DNA of 64,000 nucleotides from Capronia americana (lineage: Eukaryota; Ascomycota; Eurotiomycetes; Chaetothyriales; Herpotrichiellaceae), in NCBI GenBank assembly GCA_016110215.1, contig JADWQD010000016.1, positions 310,001-374,000 on the forward strand, in the 5' to 3' direction. The notes beneath the pieces are model-generated. The model searched no databases. It was not told the DNA's origin and was given only the letters and a program-made list of their open reading frames with translations. A program made the translations under genes and the position numbers. Below, piece after piece: positions 46,108 through 57,776 of this stretch; position 1 is the stretch's first letter; every line of letters starts with the position of its first letter.

Positions 46108-46683
46108 ATGACAACAATCCACTACAAAGGCGTAGCGCTATGCTTCAACACGGCCCACCTCCAGTTCTACAACGACGCATGCGTGACCGTGGACGAGTTG
46201 GCGAATTACGGCACCTACACCACCGGCCCGTCTCGGAAGTTCAACTGCTTCGGCGTCGCAATGGGTCTGTTCTACGACCAGCTCGTCGAGGGCGGCGAGG
46301 AGGACATCTGCGTGTGCTCCTTCTACAGCCCCGACGGGGCCGTCTCGCCGTGGCAGTTCGTCAATCATTGGGGCCCGTGTAATGGCGCGTGTGTCTCGAA
46401 GACATATACCTGCGATGGCATGACGCCCGTGGCTGGCAACGGGGATGAGAAGGTCAAGAGGGACGAGGACGACGATGACGACGAGGACGACGATGATGCT
46501 GCCGCCGTTGCCGCCGCCACCGCCGTCGTAAGCGAAGAGCACCCTCTCCTCCTCCTCCCCTCCGCCGAACGTGCCACGGATACGAGTAGTACTACCTCTT
46601 CCTCCGGGGCTGCACCGCTTGCCGCCAATTGGAAGGCGGTAGTAGTCGTTGCGACAATAACACTATGTCATGCTCTCTTATGA
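46108..46683 (+). CDS. Cys-rich protein with acidic run and hydrophobic tail (191 aa)
   Basis: I do not recognise the family. The frame encodes eight Cys in the first 102 residues (C12, C25, C47, C68, C70, C91, C95, C102; an even number, as in disulphide-rich secreted proteins), a run of Asp/Glu at about residues 119-130, a Ser/Thr-rich stretch (158-167) and a hydrophobic C-terminus (AVVVVATITLCHALL). The last two look like a GPI-attachment signal. No signal peptide is seen in this frame, so either an upstream exon supplies it (an acceptor-like AAGCAG lies at 46096-46101) or the protein is not secreted. It lies between two MFS genes. Its existence as a gene is likely but unproven. Confidence 0.5.
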   Translation: MTTIHYKGVALCFNTAHLQFYNDACVTVDELANYGTYTTGPSRKFNCFGVAMGLFYDQLVEGGEEDICVCSFYSPDGAVSPWQFVNHWGPCNGACVSKTYTCDGMTPVAGNGDEKVKRDEDDDDDEDDDDAAAVAAATAVVSEEHPLLLLPSAERATDTSSTTSSSGAAPLAANWKAVVVVATITLCHALL

Positions 46684-47086
46684 GCCGATGGACCACGCTA
46701 GATAGCACGAGCTCCATTAATGCCGGAATCGATGTCGGTTATGCGGTTCACCAGTGGACATATCGTCGAAGGAAGGCTATGGCATTCCGAAGCAGGAACT
46801 AACCGCGTGGCTCTGCTCGTGCTTTTCCAATACTCATCGAAGTGCTTTTTTATTTGTGGCCACATGTCGAACAAGACGTTCGACAAGCCGTTTGCTAATA
46901 TATTCATTTCCTCCAAATGCCTATCCTTGCGTCCGAGGACACCACTAGCGCTGTTCTTTTCGGGCGTGATAGCTTGCCCGGATACCTTTCACCCCTAGCC
47001 CTATGCCCCAACTCTTCGTCGCAGGGTCCGTCTGATACGAGGACCGCTAGGTCGCTTCCACCGGCCTAGGTGACAGTAGTGCAGGC
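46684..47086. other. Convergent spacer
   Basis: About 400 nt between the Cys-rich gene and the Dal5-like permease. No gene recognised. Confidence 0.5.
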
Positions 47087-48918
47087 TCATGGGGCATACC
47101 TGAATCCCTCCACGCCCTCCAGAGCCGGCCTCTTTCCCTCATCCGCGAGGCGATTCTGTCGTTTCAAGTACATGCTCATCCCAAATGTCAGAGCAGAATA
47201 GAGAATCTGCATGGCAATGGTCGACCACATGCCGGGAAGATATTGCTACCGGGAGTTAGCATTGGACACCCTTGGGGCTACAGACCGCAGCTCCTCTGGT
47301 GGAAAGAAACACTTACCGGCGCATCCTGACTTCGGAAGATCGTGCTGCCCGTGATTCCGCCGGCCGCACCGACACTGATCATCACGGCGGCCACCACACC
47401 TTTCTTCCGCACCTCGGCGGTTTGGCTCTGTCCGTATGCCAAGGTTCCGGGGACGTTCGCTTGACAGCCGAAGACGGCCAGGAAGAGGCCGAAGTATCTC
47501 ACGCCCGGCGGCTTCGGATAGAGAATGACCAATAAGCCGACGATGCCGGTGACGCTCTGAAACACCAGGACAGGCCAGCGCGTACGGTAGTGGTCGGACA
47601 CCCACGCCATGGCGAGCGAGGCGATGATGGCGAAGACATAGGGCGGTGAGCCGAGGATTTGGGAGAGCGCGTAGCTGAAGCCCATGCCTTCCCGGAGGAT
47701 GATGGGTTGAAAGTAGGCGATCGAGTACACGCTCGAGGCGGCCACAAAATATTGAATGGAGCTGCACCAGGGCTTAACCAGGAGCCTCCCCAGTACCCAA
47801 GAGCGAGGGGAATGGGAAACGTACTAGATGATAAGTTTCCAATCAAGAAGCATTTTCATGGATTCCTTCAATGTCGGGTGGACGTATTCTTTGGCCGCCT
47901 TGTCCGCCTGCAGACGCGCTTGAGCAATGTACTTCTGTCGGACGTTCAGCCATTTGGCTCGTTCCGGAACTGTTGATGGGCAGGTTAGGCATCTCCTCGC
48001 ACAAGACCAAGGTTAACGACGGCAGTGCAACCCTTACATTCGACAAGGAAGAAGGGGGAGATCAGCCCTGCCACAACGGTCGCGATCCCCTCAATGATGA
48101 ATATCCAGCGCCAGCCGCTGCGATACATGCCGTCGCCGACACGGATCAAGGAAAGCGCGTAGGCGAAAATTGGCCCAAATCCCGATGACAGCAGAGATGC
48201 CATGTAGAACAGTGACACACGGCGGGCGGTCTCGAATTGACGGTACCATGAACCGATAATGAAGACTGCGCCCGGGAACACTGCCAACACATGTGAGCTC
48301 GCCACCGGCTCCGCAGAAGGTCGGATGCAGGAACTTACAGCCGGCTTCGAAGATACCCAGCAAGGCCCGACAGACCGTGAGTGTCTCCCAGGTATGCACA
48401 AAACCCATGCCGAGCACGCAGAGCCCCCATGCAGTGATGAGGAAGCCCAACCAGATCTGTGCTCCCAGTCTCCTGATCACTAGGTTGCTTGGTAACTCGA
48501 AGATGGCGTAGCCTTGCCGATGAACGTCAGCACCACGCCGTCGTCAGAACCGGGGTTATACTAACCAATGAAGAAGACCAGTAATGCGATGGAATACCTT
48601 GCTCCGACCGTGAGCTCGAGATCTACTGCCATGCCAGCGATGTAAGCCGCCGAGATGTTCGTTCTATCGAGCAACGACAGGCCAAAGACAACGCAAAGCA
48701 TGGGAAAGACACGCCAGTCCAACTTCTTGCTGGGAGGTCGTCAGTCTTCTCGGCCCATAGACCACGAGGGGCAGGACATACACGAGCGCCCTTTCCTCTT
48801 CTTGTGTCCAATCTTGGTCCGTAGGCGTCGGTGTCTCTTCATCGTTGCGGTCAGAGACGTGGGATAAGGAATCTCCCGACTTCTCGACGTGAGTCACTGA
48901 GTGCGGCTTCTCTGCCAT
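47087..48918 (-). CDS. MFS permease of the Dal5/TNA1 (anion:cation symporter) family (488 aa)
   Basis: Exons are 48918-48782, 48729-48566, 48512-48339, 48280-48038, 47969-47825, 47761-47317 and 47245-47087; all phases agree. The first 45 residues are acidic and cytosolic, then VKKLDWRVFPMLCVVFGLSLLDRTNI, the family hallmark, begins the first TM. GLFPGAVFIIGSWY, GWRWIFIIEG, FPERAKWL, YSIAYFQPIIL and ANVPGTLAYGQSQT follow. The C-terminus ends GFRYAP, close to the usual FRYxx end. These carry organic anions such as allantoate, nicotinate or pantothenate into the cell; the substrate here is unknown. Uptake, in contrast to the nearby efflux pump, suggests a catabolic context. Confidence 0.93.
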
Positions 48919-49907
48919 GTCGAGGCCTGTGGAAGAGCCAAGAGTATACAACAGCACCAAACCTCTGATTGGAACGAGGCCGAGACCATCCGCCTGTTCG
49001 GCCGTGGTCAACACAGCCCTCTTATCTCACAACATTACCGCACTGTCCCGACACCCTCGGTTTCCGCCCTGCACGTCGTTCCCCCGCGTCCTTGTCACAT
49101 GGGGTGTACAACCGGCGTGGCATCGTCAGGGAAGACATGCATACAGCCGAGATGCCTTCCAACGTCAGGAGTGGGAGTTCAAGGGGAGGGAACAGTGAAC
49201 AAGACTTTTGAAAACCCACCGCTGAGCCTTGGGCCCCATCTTTCTCGCGGGAGTGCGAGTCATCGTCGTAGAAGGAGGAAGTTGACAGAGATACCGACGT
49301 CGAAAGAACCTCGGTGGTCAACACTGTGGAGGATAATAGGCCCTGGTGGAGAAGCCCAAGACGAGGTCAAGACGCCAATGGTCTCGGCACCCCCGTTTCG
49401 AGGGGATCTGGGGAAGTTTTGCCTCTCGCAATTCCGCGTGCCCAGAGATTCGAGCGAGTTTGAGAGACTCGGGAGATCTGCCGGTAGCCACTATCGAGTC
49501 AGTCTTCTCGCAATCAGAAATGCATGTCGAGTGGCCTTCTCGAATTGTTCTTTCGAGATTCGCCAGTGGCACTTTCGAGAGCCGATGTCGGATCCTAACG
49601 CCAGCAGTGAGCAGTCAGTACAATCAAGGATTAGTCTTGGTCAACTGTCCATTGGTTGTCAGAAGGCTCGGTACTTGTTCTTGAACTCTCGCTCAACATT
49701 AACATTGACATATAGTGTTTCGGGTCCAGGACACATGGCAACGCCGCGGCCAAAGTGTGCATGCGCTTTGAACAGCACAGCAGTCCAAGTGTCTCGATAA
49801 CTCCGTGGTGCTATGCCCAAAGCTTGTGTATAAAATTGGCTCGTATCAAATCCGCTTCACTCCCGCTTTATTCCACAGCTCCATCAACAAATCCAAATGT
49901 CAGGCCC
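48919..49907. other. Spacer between Dal5-like and myosin genes
   Basis: About 990 nt. A plus-strand frame from 48901 to 49800 is open for 299 codons but lacks an ATG until about 49096 and resembles nothing known. I treat the region as the Dal5-like promoter and myosin 3' UTR. Confidence 0.45.
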
Positions 49908-52900
49908 TTAGGTGCCAATGGCTTCTGAATCACTGATCGCTCCGTCCGGGAGACCTTGCTGCTCTTGCTGAGCCATGGCTTGTGCAGAGACAATCTCCGC
50001 TAGGCGCTTGAGACGCGGTGTTTGGAGCCCTGTCGCGCGTCACAGTCAGTACAAAATCGAAATAGTTTTGGGTTGCGCTGAGGTCAGACCCACGGGGGAC
50101 AAGCACTTACATGACGGGGTATACGTCTCCAACGCGGTGATGACTCTCGGCTCAGCAATCTCATAAGGCCCGCTGTCTTCCATGTCCACCGGGGCAAGCA
50201 GCAGCACGTCACTCTTCTCGGTCACTCTCGAGGCTACGGCTTTCATGATCTCACCGTTAATGGGCTGTTCGTAGTCTGCGACGAGGTACTGATTGAGGAG
50301 TTTTTGAATCTGATTGGGCGACAGCATCCAGCAGATGTCCTGGATGATCTCGATATCGTTGAGCGTCGCTTTCTTCAGCTGCAACAGTTTGGTCGCTTGC
50401 ATGAGATGCTCCAGTTGCAACGTGCCCTCGGGCATGTCGTGGCTCTTGCACCATTCTTCAATCCTAGTAATGTTGTAGTTGATTTGCAACCCACGCTTCC
50501 AGGACAGGAAGTTGCGTCTCATGAGCAGGTCGTTGAAAGCTGTGACACCAACAAGACGGAGAAGTTCGGTCACTGTCTGAGTGATGATGCTGTCCTCGAG
50601 ATAGTATGCCTTCATAGCTTTGAAGACATTGTTCAGGAGGCTGAGCAGGTTGTCCATGCTGTAGGCGGGGGTGTTGTTCGATGGGAGCAACTTGCCTAGG
50701 AAGCGGTTGCTCTCGTTAGTGACGAAGCCGGGAAGCGACTGCGATTCGATGATGGCAGGCACAATCATCTTGTGCAGTTTCTTCTTCAGCACCTTCATCC
50801 AGGTATGGTAGATGTTGAACTCGAGACTCTCCAGGTCGTGCTTGACAATTTCAAGCAGGCGATCATACTCATAGTTGTCGGTCTTTTGAGCTTCGTACCA
50901 GTCCTCGGCCAAGAAGACGAAGGACAGCATTTCATGGACGTTGGAGAGCCAGAACGCTCCAGGGTTGATTGCTTCCTCTCCTTCGTGTTGCATTACCTCT
51001 TGCTGGATAGACTGCATGACATTGGCGAGGAACCGCTCGGATTCTTTGACGAAGCCATTGTTCCACATCTCCGAAGTCACCAGATTGATGAGGTAGGACG
51101 GGAACAAGACCTCTTTGTCCGTAGGAGGAGGGTTGGCGCCCGGTTGCGGGATCTTGATGCCTCGAATAAGACCCATCGTGACTTCGTCGTTGAGTTCTTC
51201 CTCCTGAGCAAGGAGGTTTTCAAGCTCCACTTCAACGCTGTCCAAGCCAGGATTGAACGTAGAGCCGGAGAGAGTCTTGCTATGGGCGTCAATCGCCATC
51301 GACATAGGACGAGCGCTATACGCGGCACTGTACCGGTCCAATTCGCTTCTTTCAGCAGCTCCAGCACTTCGTCGTTTGACGGGCTTTTTGGATGAGACGA
51401 GATTGATCAGGCCATTTGCCAGCTGTGAGGTGCCGTTCGCATATTCTCCGTTGGCAGTCCCGTTCATTACAGGCGGAGGTGGTGCGCGTCTGGCGATTTC
51501 AAGCTGATCTTGCAGCTCGTTGATTTGCTGCCTCAGCGTGCCCTTTTCGCTTTCATGCGTAGATACCGATTGCCGTAGGCTCTCGAGCTCGGCATTGGAA
51601 GTTTTGAGCGACTCCCGCAGTTTGCGTTCCTCTTCTTGCAGTCGCTTGGCGTTGCCCATATGCTCGTCGTGACTGCTCTGCAGCTTCGCATGATCTTCCT
51701 CCAGGGCCGCTAACCGCGCTGCGATAATGCCGGCTTGGTTGGCCTCGCTTTGGAGTTCGCGAGATCGAGTTTCCAGGGCGTTGTGTCTTGACCTCCACGA
51801 CTTCAGTTGACTCTCGTAGTTCTCCAATTGCGAGATCAGACCCTTGTTCTCTCGTTTCAGAGCTCCAAGCGACTGTGTAAGCTCCACGACTTTGTTTTCA
51901 AGTTTGTAGGAGATCTGCTTGAGATCTCGTGCCTCCTCACGCATCGTCTTGTAATCTCGCCGGGCAACCCTACCGCGCCACAAGTTCTGTACAATGACCA
52001 CCTTTCTGCGGTATTGCCTCCAGGCACGGAGTGCTCGCCACGAGCGGAACGCCCGCTGAATGGTGATGGCCGCGTTGCCAATGCGGGTTTCGAGGATGTT
52101 TCTCCTGCAAAGATAACCTTTGGCAATAGATTCGAACAAGACAAGGTTGCTTCTGATTCGAAGATACTCTTTTCGCACCTTTTGACCCCTCCACATTCTT
52201 TGGATATCGGTGGCAGCTTTGGTACGTCTTGTTTCCTCCGCTTTCCTTCGGGCAAGGAAGGCTCGTGTGGCGGCTTGAAAGTCGAGGACCGACTGTCTGG
52301 CGTCGAGGTACTTGTGGCGGTAGTATTTCGCGCGCAAGTTCTTCTGAATCATGATGGCGCACTCCTTGAGACGGGCCGACCGAAGGTTTTCCAGGAAAGC
52401 GAGCATGCCGGCGCGGAAGAAGATCTTCGTCAAACCAAGCTGGTATTTGTCCGACTTTTCGTGGCCAAGTTTGCCCAGCGCTTTGACAAGAATATTTTGT
52501 GCCATGGTACGGATCTCGGTCGTCCATTCTGTCGATCGGCACAGCATGTAATAGCGGAGCGCAAATTCCTCGTAGGTCCATCGCGTAGGGTAACCGGCAG
52601 TGCTGATGCGGACGGTTTCGAGGACACCGCAAGCTCGAAGTTGATTCAACACCATAGGACCCTCAAACTTCCACGACTCCTTTGCCTCGTTGGGCTTGAT
52701 ACATCGGATGTAATGTGCGTCTGTCGAGTTAATAGTTTGCATGAGCTCGATCAGAGAGCTCTTGAAGATACCGCCCAGAGTGGGCTTGCGGTTAACAGCC
52801 ACCCCGACTCGGCGTCCTCCCCCAGCAGCAACCGTTTTCGACGAGGTCTGGGCCGAGTCCTTTTCTCTAACCGACGCGGCAACCTCAAGCACCTCTACCA

Positions 52901-54719
52901 AGAAGCGGTTTGAGGACTTCTTAAGAACTTCCATCTGTTCGTCAGGTACTGTGTCACGGTTCTTGTCGATGAAGCCGTCGGACTCGTAGGTGACATCAAG
53001 GGCGTAATGACAAACTGTGAAGGCCGACTTGCCAAATCGTGGCTTCTTGTAGAACTTTTGCTTGTCTGCAGCGAAATGGTGGTGGAGTTTTGTCACGAAT
53101 TGCTCATCTGAACCCATAGGAAGCCTGGATTCCTCGTCCAAAAGCGACAAGATACCCAGTTTTCCTTCGATCAGGTCGATACAAGGCTGATTGTCGGAAA
53201 AGTCGATAAAAGTCCAGTCGATCTCTTCTCGCATGTATTCTTCCTGCTCAAGTTTGAACACATGTTGATTGAATTCCTGCTGGAGCTTTTCATTGGCGTA
53301 ATTGATGCAAAACTGCTCGAAGGAGTTCTTCGCAAAGTGCTCAAACCCATAGATATCGAGCACGCCAATGAAGGTGTTGAGTCGCTGAAGGACTTCGTCA
53401 GTCGCAAGGCCGTGATTGATCGTCTCAACGAGCCAGTCGAACAGACTAGAGTAGATGAATTTGGCAACGGAATCTCGCACGACGGTGGCCTGCTGTTGAG
53501 TGAGATTCGAGGTGATCTTCTCGCCTCGCGTGATGAGCTGCTTCTTCACCGTCCATTTTGCAAAGTCACCTGCATCGATACCCAAGATCTCACAGGCCTT
53601 GACCACGGACGGCTCGCTCGAGGAAAGGGTGGAGTCAGTCCGCGTGGCGGTAATCTTGATGTTGCCGATATGCAGAAGAGCTGCGAGTACCCGGAAGATC
53701 TCCTTCTGCGAGGCCTGAGAGACGTTGATTGTGGTCAGCGACTTCCTCGTGGCCGTGAACTCGGCGGCGTCGTCAACGCCGTCAATGGTAGGCTCGTTTC
53801 CTTGATTCAGGTAGTCGAACTCCTCTACTGACAGCAGACCAAGCTCTTGCCTCTCCTCTTCAGTGGCGCCGGCCACCAATTGGTAGAATATGTGGTAATT
53901 CCTCTCTTTCAACGGCTGGAACACCAGTCGTGACCGTTCCAGCAAATACGTTCTGATCCGGGCACCAATGATGTCGGTATTCGTGTCGAACATTATTTCG
54001 ATGTATTTTCCGAACCGAGAAGAGTTGTCGTTCCTCGTGGTCTTCGCATTGCCGAATGCTTCCATGACCGGGTTGGTGGCCAGGATCTGCTCCTCAGTCT
54101 CGCTGATGGCATCAGCTCTTGGTTTTGTACCCTTGCTCGCTTGCCCAGGGGTACCTCTCGTCGCGAAGTAGCGCATGATGTATTTGGCACTGACTGTTTT
54201 ACCGGCGCCAGACTCTCCAGACACGACCACAGTCTGGTTCCGCGAGTCCCGTAACATGTCGGTGTATGCTTCTTCCGCGATTGCAAACAGATGAGGTGCT
54301 TGGGAAGCTCTTTGCTTTCCGGTATACACTTGCACCATCTGGGGCACGTAGAGCGAGTCCACACGCGCAAAAGGATTGGTTGCTATGAGGACGATACCGC
54401 TGTACGTGTAGATCTCTTTCTGTGCATATCGAAGCCTGATGGCCTGGAGGATGGCCGGCTCATTCAAATGGGACAGATTCGTCAGATCTTCGGCGGCCTC
54501 GAACATAGGAGGATTCATCAGAGGCGGGAGGGAGGCATTCTGCGTGTCGAGAAGCGCAGTCTCTGTGGTTTCGACGACTTGCTTGGACTCATCGGAGAGA
54601 GTGAAGACGAGGGCTATCTTCCCGTCTCCTAATGCCTTTCGCTCCGCCAGCTCGCCGGGGATGAAGCCCTCGGCCTGGTTTGGGAACCAGGCCCGGGTGC
54701 CAACTTCCCAGCTCGCCAT
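49908..54719 (-). CDS. MYO2: Class V myosin heavy chain (two exons, 1576 aa)
   Basis: Actin motor that carries vesicles and organelles to growing tips. Exons are 54719-50111 and 50029-49908; the second restores the C-terminus TPRLKRLAEIVSAQAMAQ. The N-terminal SH3-like region (residues 1-60) leads into the motor; the ATP loop GESGAGKT is at 168-175, and NFSSRFGK-type switch I (NDNSSRFGKYIE), DIYGFEHF and the actin-binding region follow, ending near residue 780. About six IQ motifs lie at 790-920, a coiled coil at 925-1075, and the globular cargo domain with the DIL segment at about 1150-1540. Intron retention would replace the last 40 residues by a short unrelated tail. Confidence 0.97.
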
Positions 54720-55683
54720 CGTGGGCGGTGAAGTTCAACGCGTGGGCTGAAATCTCAAGTATTGCCAACGAGGACAGCCATGTATTCGGAGATGCAAGGA
54801 GGTGCCTGAAGACGTGTCAATCGCTTTGACCGGCCCGGAGGTGTCTCGATGGAAGACCAGCAAGGGGACTAACAGGCAGGAAAGAGGTCAGTGATAGTGA
54901 TGAGATGGTGATTGAGATGTGTGTGTACAAGGGCCTGCGCTGAGGTGCGGCTGGCCGTGACTTTCTTGGGGACAAGTTTGCGGGTGTCAGAAAGTTCTCG
55001 GGTGCAGCAAGACGCGTGCGCCAGAACGAAAGGGTCCGCAGCGTCACTAAGCCCTTTCCACCCAAGCGCAGCTTCATCGCCAGCCCCTGGCTCGCCCTGG
55101 CTCTCCACCCCAGGCCTAGGGAGCCTCGTAAATTGTCCGGAGCCCGCTGATGGGCTCACCCTAGGCACCCCCTTTTGCCGCCTGTCTGCACGATCAAGGG
55201 TCAACTGCAAGCCTGTGACAGGCTTCGGCGCGCCTTCTATGAGATCTGCCCCCGACGTTCCTACAATGGATATAGATCTCAATTCCGGATGACATGCACG
55301 AGGAAGCCGCTTTTCTTCTTCATTACCCCCGGCTAATCCTAGGCTGGAAAAAGGTCTCCAAATAGTAGCTATTGTTGGGATGCTGGCTAGGGAATGTTCT
55401 GTTGCTCTTTTCTCTTGTGCCGTCTCAACGCCGCATGGAAACCCGCAGATGGACTTCGATTTCATGAGGGGACTGGAGGAAAGGACCGCCATGGGCTTGG
55501 GGCGCCCGTTGTGCCGTCACACGCTATCAATGAAATGGATCTTCAGCAGCATTCTCCAACGCCCATACATGCTCCAGGCCGGTCAGTATGCGGGGCAGTG
55601 TTGTGCGCAGCAGCGCGCCACCGACCTACTGCTCCCATCCAAGTAGACACAACCTTTTTCAGTCTGTCCTGGACAAGCTGTGC
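54720..55683. other. Myosin promoter and NAP1 3' flank
   Basis: About 960 nt. No gene recognised. Confidence 0.5.
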
Positions 55684-57121
55684 CTACTGGTTCTTGCATT
55701 CTGATGTCTGCTGGGAACGGGGTTTTCCACCCTCTTCCTCGTCATCTTCGTCAGACTCGGCCTCCTCTTCATCCTCGTCATCGTCTTCCTCCTCGTCGTC
55801 AAACTCGCCTTCTTCAGCGTCCTCAAATTCTTCAAAGGCCAAAGCTTCGCCAGTGAACCAGTCAATGGCGCGAGGAATAAGCTTCTCTTTGATGTCCTCG
55901 CCCAGCTGGTAGTCAAGCTCGAGGCGTTCTTCAATGTCGGAAGCAACCTCATCTTCCTCGCTGGGCGCAGCGGGGGGTGCGAAGAAGTTGAAGAATGACT
56001 CTGTAGGGACTGTCTTCTTGATGACCCGGGTCTGCTTCGTGTCTGTTCCATTGTCAGCAATCAGTTTTTGTTGGTGGGGACGGCTTGCGCACTCTTGTTT
56101 CTCTGCTTCTTGCTCTCAACTCTGACGGTCAGATCTTTACCAGCCTTCCAGTCAATCTTGTCGCCCTCGGCATGATCATAGATGAAGTCTCCACCGTAGC
56201 CACTCTCCTCCCGATAGAAGTATGTTTTTGAAATGGTCTTGTTTGTGAAGAAGTCATTGGGGGCGAACTCGAAGATCAGGCGGAAACCTGGACGATCGAG
56301 GTATTCCATGCGAATGTCGGTCAGAGATCTGAGGGCTTCCTCATCGCGGTCGGTGATGAGTTCGGCGAGGGAGATTTGGTTCTTCATGGCGGACAGCCAG
56401 AACTCCGGGATACCCTTTGTATCGTCTGCAGGCGTCTCCTCCTTTTTCTCCTCCTCGCCTTCTTCCGCGTCCTCGTCATCCTTTGCCTTTCCGGCTTCGA
56501 CTTCGTCTTCGGTAGGCTCGGCTTCACCGTTGACGATTTTGGCGCGCTTGACATAGAGCGGGGTGAACTTGGCGAAGTACTTTTTCTCAAGCTGTAGCAC
56601 CTCTTCTTGGAATTCTGCCTCTAGCTTTGCATGGTCTTTCTGAATACCCTTCAGACCGTCGACTCGACGACGCACTTGGGCAGGGAGCGACTCGACGTAT
56701 CCGGAGGAGCGGCCGATCAGCCCGCCCAATTTCGCTTCCATCATCTGAACCAGCGCTCTGAGAGAAGTGTCAGTATGGGACATTGTTGAGTACGCAATCA
56801 CAATGGCGTTTTCGATAGACAAGCTGATGAGCGGGGGACACTTACGGATTCCGAGCAAACATGCTGGCCGCTCGATCGAGATCCTCTTTGCAACATCAGT
56901 ATTCTGTCAGAAATCGGTAGGGCTTCCGCGGGCAAGTGATGGCTCACCTTCCTCAATCGATGGGACACCTGGCTGAGCGGCATGACTTGAGATGGGTGCG
57001 TTCGACGCAGGTGCTGTGCAAAACTGTGAGCAGCTTCCAACGAGTGGGCGGAAAGTAACGACGCACTGTTCTGAGGTGTAGGCGCAGTGAAATTGCTGCG
57101 CTTGGGTATTTCTGACGCCAT
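55684..57121 (-). CDS. NAP1: Nucleosome assembly protein NAP1 with CaaX-like end (five exons, 394 aa)
   Basis: Histone H2A-H2B chaperone that shuttles between cytosol and nucleus. Exons are 57121-57067, 57013-56948, 56885-56846, 56757-56093 and 56042-55684. The NAP core begins near residue 55 (LVQMMEAKLGGLIGRSSGYVESLP) and contains the dimer helix, KGIPEFWLSAMKNQ, the strands DRPGFRLIFEF and ITDRDEEAL, and TESFFNFF. An acidic insert (about residues 120-145) and an acidic C-terminal tail (Asp/Glu over about 35 residues) bind histones. The last four residues are CKNQ, similar to the CKQQ of metazoan and plant NAP1, a farnesylation signal. It is divergent from the P5B-ATPase. Confidence 0.95.
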
Positions 57122-57776
57122 GGTCACTGTCGCAGTCTTGGTGTGACGAGTCCGGCAAAGTTGAAAATTCGGATGTTGTGGGATGTTGGGAGTCAACTGT
57201 CCTGGCCACGGCCACTTTTAAAGTGAAACTGCGGTCAAAGTTTTTTTCACGACCGCCACTCAACAATGACGTTGCCACTGTCACAGCCCAAGGACTGAGG
57301 ATGCAGGTGTGAGAAGGTGGAAGAAGGGAAGGATAGCAGTGATGTAGAAACGTTGAAAGGTGCAAGTGTCGACTCGAAGATTGACGATACAACTCAACCT
57401 AAAACTTCCCACTCACCCCATTTCCCTTTGACGCTGTTCAATCCCGCGCCAGAGTGTGGCCACCAACCCACCCAGAGCCTGTCCACGCTATTCCGAAGCA
57501 GGACGGGCCTCACCCGCTTGGGCCAGCACAGATTGTCGGGCTCTTTTCTGGCTTGCCTGGACGTCATAGTGCGGCACCCTGAAATTCTATGGAGTGTTCG
57601 ACTGCGAGTACCTATCGTGCTATCTCAATGCTGGCGCGAAGCACCGAGTATTGCTTGGTCAATCCTTAATTACTTCACTTTTCACCGCACGGCGCCTTTC
57701 TCCCTCACCTCTCGACGGGCCAGCATGCTATAGGACGTCTACGCATTGTGCCGCAACAGGCACTCCTCCGCCCACG
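57122..57776. other. Divergent NAP1/P5B-ATPase intergenic region
   Basis: About 655 nt with both promoters. No TATA box or gene recognised. Confidence 0.5.

Noticed and set aside
48901..49800. A 299-codon plus-strand open frame between the Dal5-like permease and myosin genes
   Set aside because: It opens with GTG inside the start of the permease gene, the first ATG is near 49096, composition is Ser/Arg/Pro/Cys-rich and no motif is recognisable. Probably a chance frame in the promoter and 3' UTR.
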